Shown here: positions 16,894-24,299 of the stretch, piece after piece
How positions within the stretch are numbered: the stretch's first letter is position 1
How the letters are laid out: each line of letters opens with the position of its first letter
Assembly (NCBI GenBank): GCA_035559535.1
Contig: DATMBG010000022.1
Coordinates: 1-64,000 of the forward strand
Source: Candidatus Limnocylindrales bacterium
GTDB taxonomy: Bacteria; Moduliflexota; Moduliflexia; Moduliflexales; JAUQPW01
Direction of reading: 5' to 3'
DNA length: 64,000 bases
Translations under genes and position numbers: made by a program
The notes under the pieces: generated by a model
What the model saw: the letters and a program-made list of their open reading frames with translations, nothing else
The model's database searches: none
What the model was told of the DNA's origin: nothing

Positions 16894-17253
16894 ATGTCAC
16901 AGGCAGAATTAAAAAAGGCTCTCCATTCAACCCATGAGTTGGAGATAACGGTAACCGGGAGAAAATCGGGCCGGGCAATTTCTTTGCCGGTATGGTTCGT
17001 TCAGGAGAACAACAAATTATATCTTTTACCGGTCAAAGGATCTGATACAAACTGGTATAAGAATGTACTAAAAAAACCGGCTATGCAGATTTCTGCCGGA
17101 GGAATTAAAATTTCTGTGGAAGCCAAGCCCGTTACTGATGTAGCCAGGGTTAAGGAAATTGCAGATAAATTTAGAGCCAAATACGGTGCCGGAGAGGTTA
17201 AAAAGTACTACTCAAAGTTTGATGTGGGAGTTGAAATCGATCTTACCGCGTAG
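16894..17253 (+). CDS. Ddn-like deazaflavin (F420)-dependent nitroreductase family protein
   Basis: 119 residues, a split-barrel protein of the F420H2-dependent quinone/nitroreductase family. HELEITVTGRKSGRAISLPVWFV carries the TGRKSG-x-x-x-x-x-P phosphate-binding motif, followed by LYLLPVKGSDTNWYKNVLKKPAMQIS, the usual GSDxxWYxNL-like stretch. A strong AAAGGAGGAATCT site precedes the ATG. Mycobacterial relatives use F420H2 to reduce quinones or nitroimidazoles. Weaker possibility: an FMN- or heme-binding relative of the same fold. It lies alone between the arsR-like gene and the RND operon. Confidence 0.78.
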   Translation: MSQAELKKALHSTHELEITVTGRKSGRAISLPVWFVQENNKLYLLPVKGSDTNWYKNVLKKPAMQISAGGIKISVEAKPVTDVARVKEIADKFRAKYGAGEVKKYYSKFDVGVEIDLTA

Positions 17254-17302
17254 CAGGAAAAGTTTATACCCCTATCAAAGATTTAAATAGTTAAATAGGT
17301 AC

Positions 17303-17330
17303 TTGACTATTAAAGAAAACATCCTATATT
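17303..17330 (+). promoter_or_regulatory. Candidate sigma70-type promoter for the RND operon
   Basis: TTGACT at 17303-17308 and TATATT at 17325-17330 are 16 nt apart in an AT-rich gap after the Ddn-like gene, about 170 nt before the pump start. Confidence 0.45.
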
Positions 17331-17504
17331 ACACTCATGATAAAATTATCACCTTATCTCCGATTAAGGTAGGCAACAACCCATTGAAAGGATCATCAGA
17401 GCGTAAGTGCTGGAGAAACCTTTATTCCTTCCATAACTTAATCCTATTAAACTCTGCAGTATGGCTTGCACTTTGCGTATCTGGGGTTAGAGAAAAATAA
17501 CTTT

Positions 17505-20500
17505 ATGTGGATTGTTCGACTTGCGCTACGTCGTCCTTATACCTTCATTGTCATGGCTCTGCTTATTATACTGCTGGGTATTGTAACTATAACCCGCATG
17601 CCCACGGACATTTTGCCTGAGATTAACATTCCTATTGTGAGTGTCATATGGAGCTATGGAGGCATGGCACCGGAGGAAATGGAAAAACGCGTTGTGACCT
17701 TTAGTGAGCGCTCCTTTACGACTACGGTTAATGATATCGAACATATTGAATCCCAGTCCATGAACGGCGTGAGCGTTATCAAGGTATTCTTTCATCCCAG
17801 GGCCAAAATTGAGGCAGCAGTTGCTCAAATGGCCTCCATTTCACAAACTGTTCTGCGTGTGATGCCTCCTGGTATGCAACCCCCTTTGATTATCCGGTAT
17901 AGTGCTTCCAATGTACCTATTCTGCAAATTGGGGTTGGGAGCAAAACGTTGTCAGAGCAGCAACTTTATGATTACGGATTTAACTTTATTCGTACCCAGT
18001 TGGCGACCGTTCAAGGGGCTTCGGTTCCTCTCCCTTATGGGGGTAAGCCCCGGCAGATCATGGTGGATATAGACCCCCAGGCCCTTATGTCTAAGGGTCT
18101 TTCTGCTATGGATGTCGTAGCTGCCATCAATGCCCAAAATCTGATTATGCCTGCCGGGAATGCAAAAATGGGGGAACGCGAGTATAGCATTCGGCTTAAC
18201 AGCAGTCCAGAGGTGGTTGATGCCCTCAATAATTTGCCGATCAAGCAAGTCAACGGAGCTACCATTTATATTCGCGATGTAGCCCAGGTGCGGGATGGTT
18301 TTGCCGTGCAAACCAATATCGTAAATCAGAACGGGCGACGTTCTACCCTGCTTACCATTTTAAAAAGTGGAGGAGCTTCAACTCTGGATATTGTAAATCG
18401 GGTCAAGCAAAGACTCCCCAGCATTCAGGCAACCCTGCCTCCTGAACTGGAGTTAAAGTATCTCTTCGATCAATCCATTTTTGTACGGGCTGCTATCGAT
18501 GCAGTTGTCAAAGAAGCGGTTATTGCTGCTTGCTTGACGGCTTTGATGATTCTTTTATTTCTTGGTAGTTGGCGAAGTACCCTTATTGTAGCCATTTCAA
18601 TTCCCCTCTCGATTTTATGTTCTATTCTTGTACTGAGTTTTCTCGGTCAGACCCTCAATATCATGACCTTAGGTGGACTTGCCCTGGCCGTCGGGATTTT
18701 AGTGGATGACGCAACGGTTGAGATTGAAAACATCCACCGCAATCTAGGGCAACGTAAGTCTCTTATCCAGGCCATCCTGGATGGGGCTCAACAGATTGCA
18801 ACTCCGGCGTTTGTTTCGACGTTATCCATTTGTATTGTCTTTGTACCGGTATTTTTCCTGACAGGTGCCGTTCAATCGCTATTTACTCCTCTGGCCATGG
18901 CCGTGGTTTTTGCCATGCTGGCCTCTTACTTACTTTCACGAACTCTGGTACCCACCCTGGTGAAGTATCTGCTTCCTGGGGAGCTGCGTCATCATCAGAT
19001 CGAGAGTGGCAATGGACACCCGACTACTTCCCGTAATCCTATTTGGAGACTCCACTATGCCTTTAACCATCAATTTGAGAAGTTTCGCAACGGATATCGG
19101 AACAGCCTCGCCTGGACCCTGAATCATCGGCTGGTGGTTTTTATTTTGTTTACTACTTTTTTTGTAGGCTCTATGGCTTTGTTCCCATTCATCGGGCAAG
19201 ACTTCTTCCCAAAAGTCGATGCAGGTCAGTTCCGTTTGCATGTAAGAGCCCCTACCGGAACACGAATCGAGGAAACCGAACGTATTTTCCACCAGGTTGA
19301 GAATACTATTCGGAATGTCATTCCGGCCGATGAGCTGGAACTCATTCTCGATAATATTGGTTTGCCGGTGGGTGGGGTTAATCTGGCCTTTAGTGATACG
19401 GCCACCGTGGGTCCCAGTGATGGGGAAATTTTAGTTGCACTCAAAAGCGATCGACATGGCCCAACCCATGAATATATCAAACAGTTACGTCAGAGACTTA
19501 GAAAGGAGTTTCCCCATTTGACCTTCTTTTTCCAACCTTCTGATATTGTTACCCAGATTCTGAATTTTGGTTTACCGGCGCCCATTGATATTCAAGTGGT
19601 CGGTCGTAGCCCTAAAAACTATGAAATCGCCAAACAGATTGAAGCCCGGGTAGCCAATATTCCAGGTGTAGTGGATGTACATCTCCATCAAATCGTGGAT
19701 GCTCCGGAGTTACGGATCAATGTAGATCGAACTCGAGCAGCTCAGGTAGGGCTCACCCAGCGGGACGTGGCAAATAATTTACTCATCTCCTTAAGCTCGA
19801 GTAGCCTGATATCTCCAAACTTTTGGTTAAGTCCTCAAAGTGGAGTCACGTATACCGTTGCCGTGCAGATCCCCCCGTATAAAATGGACTCCATGGACGC
19901 CCTTCAGGGCACCCCTATCGCTACAACCGGTCAGAACTCTCCTCAACTTCTAAGTAATCTGGCTACCGTGGAGCGACGCAGATCGGTTGCCGTGATAAAT
20001 CATTACAATGTACAGCCGGTTTTTGATATTTATGCCAATGTTCAGGATCGAGATTTGGGGAGTGTTGCCCGTGAGGTCGATCGGATTATCGAAGAATTTA
20101 AACCCAAGCTTCCAACTGGTAGTTTCCTCGTGGTACGTGGCCAGGTGGAGAGTATGAGATCTGCATTTTTAGGTCTGGGGGGTGGGGTATTATTTGCCAT
20201 TATACTGGTTTACTGCTTAATGGTCATAAACTTTCAATCCTGGCTCGATCCCTTCATTATTATCATGGCGTTACCTGGTGCCCTTTCGGGTATCCTGTGG
20301 ATGCTGTTTGTTACCCAAACCACCTTTAATGTCCCCTCTTTAATGGGGGCCATGATGAGCATGGGGGTCGCAACGGCCAATAGTATTTTGCTGGTAACTT
20401 TTGCCAATGAGCAACGGCAGGCCGGGAAAGATGCCCTTCAAGCCGCCTTAGTTGCCGGATATACACGGCTTCGTCCGGTTTTGATGACGGCCCTGGCCAT

Positions 20501-20735
20501 GATCATTGGGATGTTACCTATGTCCCTGGGTCTGGGTGAAGGTGGGGAACAGAATGCCCCCCTGGGTCGAGCGGTCATTGGCGGGCTGACGGTCGCTACC
20601 TTCGCCACCCTTTTCTTTGTACCCATCGTTTATAGCATTCTGCGGCGTAAACAACCTCAGCACGTTGATATAGAGGAGATAGCTTTATATAGAGAGAAGA
20701 CTTCAACCCTGGATGTGAGTCCTCAATTAAATTAG
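17505..20735 (+). CDS. RND efflux pump, inner-membrane subunit (AcrB/MexB-like)
   Basis: 1076 residues from the ATG at 17505, where the typical MWIVRLALRRPYTFIV begins; an ATG at 17466 would add 13 residues unlike the family. Two large periplasmic loops separate groups of membrane helices. TM4 holds the proton-relay pair in ALAVGILVDDATVEIENIH, and the duplicate half ends in GMLPMSLGLGEGGEQNAPLGRAVIGG. It should expel small molecules using the proton gradient. The N-terminal sequence is closer to the HAE-1/uncharacterised AcrB group than to metal pumps, since no metal-relay residues stand out. The adaptor gene follows; no TolC-like outer-membrane gene is in the window. Confidence 0.92.
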   Translation: MWIVRLALRRPYTFIVMALLIILLGIVTITRMPTDILPEINIPIVSVIWSYGGMAPEEMEKRVVTFSERSFTTTVNDIEHIESQSMNGVSVIKVFFHPRAKIEAAVAQMASISQTVLRVMPPGMQPPLIIRYSASNVPILQIGVGSKTLSEQQLYDYGFNFIRTQLATVQGASVPLPYGGKPRQIMVDIDPQALMSKGLSAMDVVAAINAQNLIMPAGNAKMGEREYSIRLNSSPEVVDALNNLPIKQVNGATIYIRDVAQVRDGFAVQTNIVNQNGRRSTLLTILKSGGASTLDIVNRVKQRLPSIQATLPPELELKYLFDQSIFVRAAIDAVVKEAVIAACLTALMILLFLGSWRSTLIVAISIPLSILCSILVLSFLGQTLNIMTLGGLALAVGILVDDATVEIENIHRNLGQRKSLIQAILDGAQQIATPAFVSTLSICIVFVPVFFLTGAVQSLFTPLAMAVVFAMLASYLLSRTLVPTLVKYLLPGELRHHQIESGNGHPTTSRNPIWRLHYAFNHQFEKFRNGYRNSLAWTLNHRLVVFILFTTFFVGSMALFPFIGQDFFPKVDAGQFRLHVRAPTGTRIEETERIFHQVENTIRNVIPADELELILDNIGLPVGGVNLAFSDTATVGPSDGEILVALKSDRHGPTHEYIKQLRQRLRKEFPHLTFFFQPSDIVTQILNFGLPAPIDIQVVGRSPKNYEIAKQIEARVANIPGVVDVHLHQIVDAPELRINVDRTRAAQVGLTQRDVANNLLISLSSSSLISPNFWLSPQSGVTYTVAVQIPPYKMDSMDALQGTPIATTGQNSPQLLSNLATVERRRSVAVINHYNVQPVFDIYANVQDRDLGSVAREVDRIIEEFKPKLPTGSFLVVRGQVESMRSAFLGLGGGVLFAIILVYCLMVINFQSWLDPFIIIMALPGALSGILWMLFVTQTTFNVPSLMGAMMSMGVATANSILLVTFANEQRQAGKDALQAALVAGYTRLRPVLMTALAMIIGMLPMSLGLGEGGEQNAPLGRAVIGGLTVATFATLFFVPIVYSILRRKQPQHVDIEEIALYREKTSTLDVSPQLN

Positions 20736-20742
20736 CAAAGAA

Positions 20743-20796
20743 ATGGTAACGGCTTTAGCCCTCTCCAAATGGAAGAATAACTAAAGTCGTTACCAT
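20743..20796. repeat. 16-bp inverted repeat between RND pump and adaptor genes
   Basis: ATGGTAACGGCTTTAG (20743-20758) pairs with CTAAAGTCGTTACCAT (20781-20796) over 16 bp with one G-U pair and a 22-nt loop. With no T-tract it looks like an mRNA-stabilising or dispersed element rather than a terminator, and could uncouple pump and adaptor levels. Confidence 0.55.
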
Positions 20797-20822
20797 CATA
20801 GGCTGATAGGAAACAAATCCTT

Positions 20823-22244
20823 ATGGATTCTAAACCCCATGAATCTTTACAGTTACCTATAAACCCGACATCGGAGTCCCAGTCTGAAATCTCACCCCTA
20901 GATACCCAACAACTTCAGGCACCATACATTCTGGAAGAACCAGCCTCTGAAGCGGGTAAACGCAGCAGTTTGTCCCGTTTTCTTCTGGTTGTCGCCATAA
21001 TAGGGGTGACATTGGCAGGTTTATTGACTTTGGGTATTTTACCCAGAATGCACCGACAGGCCGAGTTAACGGCTGCAGTAGAGGCTTTAAAAACCGACGT
21101 TCCTATTGTTAGCGTAGTTACAGCTCAACAGGCTCCCGCAACCGTAGATTTAGTCCTACCCGGTAACATTCAAGCCCTCCAGGAAACCCCTATTTATGCC
21201 AGAGCTACCGGATATTTGAAGAAAAGGTTTGTAGACATTGGGGACCGGGTCCAGGCAGGTCAACTGCTTGCTGAGATTGAATCACCGGAGGTAGATCAGG
21301 ATTTAGCCCAGGCTCGGGCGAATTTAGCCCAGGCTAAGGCGGCGTTGCAACAAGAACGTGCAAACCTGCAACAAGAACGTGCAAAGTTACAACAGGCCCA
21401 GGCTGCTTTAGAATTTTCCCGTAAAACCCTTCAACGCTGGAAACAACTCGGGCAGCAAGCTCTGGTATCCTATCAAGAAGTCGATGAAAAACAGGCTGCC
21501 TTTGATGCTGCTCAAGCCAATGCCGAAGCAGCCCAGGCTACCATTCATGCAGCCCAGGCGAATGTGAATGCAGCCCAGGCTCGCGTGGATGCCAGCCAGG
21601 CCAGTGTCCAGCGCCTCTTGACATTACAATCTTTTCAAAAAGTGACGGCCCCCTTTGCTGGAACCATTACAGCCCGTTATGTAGATGTAGGGGCTCTGAT
21701 TACAGTAGGTACCGGTACGAATAATCAGGCCCTGTTTAAAATTGCGCAAAGCGACGTTTTACGGATTTATGTAAATGTGCCACAAACCTTTGTAAACTCC
21801 ATTCAACCGGATCAGCCTGCAGAGATTTCAGTGCAGGAATTCCCGCAAAAAACTTTTGCAGGTAAGGTGGTCAGTACGGCCGGTGCTCTGGATCCAACCT
21901 CCCGTACGTTGCTTGCAGAAGTAAGAGTAACAAATGAAAACAATCTGCTCCTGCCGGGAATGTATGCACAGGTTAAGTTTACGGTCACCCGTTCTAATCC
22001 CCCGGTCCTGGTACCCGGTAATGCCCTGGTGATTCGCCCGGAAGGTACCCAGGTCGCCACCGTTACCAAAGATCAAACCGTGCATTACCAAAAGGTCACT
22101 GTAGGACGGGATTATGGAACTCAGTTGGAAATTATTTCCGGTCTTGAAGCCAATGAAACGGTCATTTTAGATGCAACCGATGACCTGCAAGAGGGCATGA
22201 GGGTACAGGCTGTAACCCTCAAGAAAGAAGAAAAGAAATCCTAA
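20823..22244 (+). CDS. RND periplasmic adaptor (membrane fusion protein)
   Basis: 473 residues. A hydrophilic cytoplasmic start of about 55 residues leads to one membrane anchor (FLLVVAIIGVTLAGLLTLGI). Then come a barrel-sandwich/lipoyl half-motif (YARATGYLKKRFVDIGDRVQAGQLLAEIESPEVD), a long Ala/Gln-rich coiled coil with near-repeats (LAQAKAALQQERANLQQERA, AAQANVNAAQARVDASQASV), the second half-motif (VTAPFAGTITARYVDVGALI), and beta-barrel and membrane-proximal domains. It should bridge the upstream RND pump to an outer-membrane channel. The coiled coil is longer than average and internally duplicated. AGGAAA precedes the ATG. Confidence 0.92.
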   Translation: MDSKPHESLQLPINPTSESQSEISPLDTQQLQAPYILEEPASEAGKRSSLSRFLLVVAIIGVTLAGLLTLGILPRMHRQAELTAAVEALKTDVPIVSVVTAQQAPATVDLVLPGNIQALQETPIYARATGYLKKRFVDIGDRVQAGQLLAEIESPEVDQDLAQARANLAQAKAALQQERANLQQERAKLQQAQAALEFSRKTLQRWKQLGQQALVSYQEVDEKQAAFDAAQANAEAAQATIHAAQANVNAAQARVDASQASVQRLLTLQSFQKVTAPFAGTITARYVDVGALITVGTGTNNQALFKIAQSDVLRIYVNVPQTFVNSIQPDQPAEISVQEFPQKTFAGKVVSTAGALDPTSRTLLAEVRVTNENNLLLPGMYAQVKFTVTRSNPPVLVPGNALVIRPEGTQVATVTKDQTVHYQKVTVGRDYGTQLEIISGLEANETVILDATDDLQEGMRVQAVTLKKEEKKS

Positions 22245-22380
22245 TAAAGGACCAGACCGATTTTCAATGAACCGAGGGGGATGATAAAAACACCGGGAGG
22301 TTGAAAATAAAGCTGGAAAGTGGTAAATCCCCGGGTAAGGGTCTAAAGTGTGTTGTGAGATAAAGAAAGGAGTGGGGATC

Positions 22381-23307
22381 ATGGAAAAACGGACCCTTGG
22401 AAAGACCGGGATGCAGGTCAGTATCCTTGGCTTTGGCGGATCCGAAATTGGTTATGATAAGGTTCCCCAGAAGACTGTAAATGAAATACTCCACAGGGCG
22501 TTGGATGCAGGATTGAATGTGATTGATACAGCAGAGTGTTATAGGGATAGCGAAGAGAAGATCGGACGGGCCATAGCAGGGCGTCGGGATCAATGCTATT
22601 TGTTCACCAAATGCGGTCATGCGGCGGGTCTCCCTTTTCCAGATTGGGATCCACGTTTACTGGAACAAAGCATTGAACGGAGCCTACGGCGATTGCAAAC
22701 AGACTATTTAGACCTGGTGCAACTCCATACCTGTTCGGAAAAGATTTTACGTCAAGGGGCAGTTATGGAGGGGTTACAACGGGCACGCCAAGCCGGGAAG
22801 ATCCGTTATATAGGTTATAGTGGTGACAGTCGAGCGGCCCTCTATGCCATTCAGACCGGTTTATTTGATGTCTTACAAACTTCCATCAACCTTGCCGATC
22901 AGGAAGCCATCGATCTTACCCTCCCCCTGGCCAGACAGCAAGGGATAGGTATCATAGCCAAGCGTCCCTTAGCCAATGTCGCCTGGAGAACGTTTGAAAA
23001 ACCGGAAGACGGGCATACCCCCAGCTACTGGGATTTACGAGGCTATAATGAAATTTACGCAGAACGTCTCCAACAACTGGATTATGACTTCTTGAAAGGT
23101 GCTCTGCGTACTGCTATTGGAATTGCCCTGCGATTCACCCTCAGCGTAGAAGGGGTCGCAACGGCCATTGTGGGTACCACCAAGCCCGAGCGCTGGCATC
23201 AAAACGCAGAGTTACTGGCAGCCGGACCCCTGGACCCCAAACAATTCGAAGCAATCCGTACACGCTGGAAAGCCGTCGCCAAACCCCACTGGATTGGACA
23301 GGGATAA
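22381..23307 (+). CDS. Aldo/keto reductase
   Basis: 308 residues from the ATG at 22381, which has a good AAAGGAGTGGGG site; an upstream ATG at 22348 lacks one. The catalytic tetrad is readable: Asp49 (NVIDTA), Tyr54 (AECYRDSE), Lys77 (FTKCG), His116 (VQLHTC). The N-terminal LGKTGMQVSILGFGGSEIG matches the YajO/MocA-type aldo-keto reductases. It should reduce a carbonyl with NADPH. The substrate is not evident. It lies 136 bp after the adaptor gene and may be read from the same transcript. Confidence 0.9.
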   Translation: MEKRTLGKTGMQVSILGFGGSEIGYDKVPQKTVNEILHRALDAGLNVIDTAECYRDSEEKIGRAIAGRRDQCYLFTKCGHAAGLPFPDWDPRLLEQSIERSLRRLQTDYLDLVQLHTCSEKILRQGAVMEGLQRARQAGKIRYIGYSGDSRAALYAIQTGLFDVLQTSINLADQEAIDLTLPLARQQGIGIIAKRPLANVAWRTFEKPEDGHTPSYWDLRGYNEIYAERLQQLDYDFLKGALRTAIGIALRFTLSVEGVATAIVGTTKPERWHQNAELLAAGPLDPKQFEAIRTRWKAVAKPHWIGQG

Positions 23308-23357
23308 GAGTTTCGTTGGTCATTCAATATCATCTGGAAGGTTAAAATAATTCTCCG

Positions 23358-23380
23358 GATTCCTCTTGTGAAGAGGAGTC
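23358..23380. terminator. 10-bp hairpin between aldo/keto reductase and TPR genes
   Basis: GATTCCTCTT (23358-23367) pairs with AAGAGGAGTC (23371-23380), with one wobble and a 3-nt loop. It ends just before the AGGAAAGAGG site of the TPR gene, so it could stop read-through or hide that site. No U-tract follows. Confidence 0.35.
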
Positions 23381-23393
23381 AGGAAAGAGGATA

Positions 23394-24299
23394 ATGGGAA
23401 TAGAAAAACAAACACAACGCCTCTACCTAAAGGGTCTTAACGTTTCCCGTTCAGGAAACTGGCTACGTGCTCTCCAATACTTCCGACAATGCCTGGAGAT
23501 CAATCCTGATTTCTCCCAGGCACATTATGAGATCGGTACGTTATATTATAAGAACGGTCATTGGGAACAGGCTCTTTCTCATTTAACAAGGGCGGTAGAG
23601 CTGAACGGGCAGAATATTCAGTATCACTTTGCCCTGGCCAATGTTTACCTGGCGCTCAATCAACCGGCACAAGCTTTAGGAATTTACAGAAAACTGGAAA
23701 AAATGAATTCAGAAGCCAGTCCGGCCCTCTATTTGAATATGGGAATTGCCTATAAAGCCATGGCAGATTTTGAACGGGCTAAGGAGTGCTTTCATCGGTC
23801 TATTCAGTTAGCCCCTCAAAGTCCAGAAGCTCTGGATCACCTTGGGCGACTTTATCTGGAGCAAGGCCAGAATGAAGAAGCCAAAGTGGTCTTCCAAAAG
23901 CTGGTTAAGTTGAACCCCAATTACCTGGGAGCTCACCAGGCACTGGGATATTTGTACGCCAAAGAATCGAACTGGCAAAAGGCCCTGGATGAATGGAATT
24001 TAATTCTGGCCTTTCAACCCCATCGAGAAGATCTTCTGTATCAGATTAGCAAGGCTCAAATCAGACTCAATCAACCCGATAAAGCCATCAAAACTCTTCG
24101 ACGGATCCTGAATATCCATCCAGATCATCTCTCTGTCAGGCTGGAGATGATCGCCCTGCTCATCAGCCTGGAAAAGTGGGAGGAAGCCCGATTGGAATTA
24201 GAGCATGCTAAAAAACTCGATCCGAAAAATCCAACTTTACAGCAACTACTTCAAGAATTAATAATCAGAAATAAAGCTCCTTCTCAAAAAGAGGAATAA
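23394..24299 (+). CDS. Tetratricopeptide repeat protein
   Basis: 301 residues made almost wholly of about eight TPR units of 34 residues, with the usual W/L-G-Y-A-F-A-P pattern (for example WLRALQYFRQCLEINPDF, FERAKECFHRSIQLAPQS, WEEARLELEHAKKLDPKN). No signal peptide or membrane segment is seen, so it is probably a cytoplasmic scaffold. Its last 35 bases overlap, tail to tail, the reverse-strand ligase-Roadblock gene. That arrangement and the adaptor-like nature of both proteins make a link possible but unproven. Confidence 0.85.
   Translation: MGIEKQTQRLYLKGLNVSRSGNWLRALQYFRQCLEINPDFSQAHYEIGTLYYKNGHWEQALSHLTRAVELNGQNIQYHFALANVYLALNQPAQALGIYRKLEKMNSEASPALYLNMGIAYKAMADFERAKECFHRSIQLAPQSPEALDHLGRLYLEQGQNEEAKVVFQKLVKLNPNYLGAHQALGYLYAKESNWQKALDEWNLILAFQPHREDLLYQISKAQIRLNQPDKAIKTLRRILNIHPDHLSVRLEMIALLISLEKWEEARLELEHAKKLDPKNPTLQQLLQELIIRNKAPSQKEE

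Noticed and set aside
17303-17500. 65-codon forward frame before the RND pump
   Set aside because: It starts with TTG inside the proposed -35 box and overlaps the pump start; no family resemblance.
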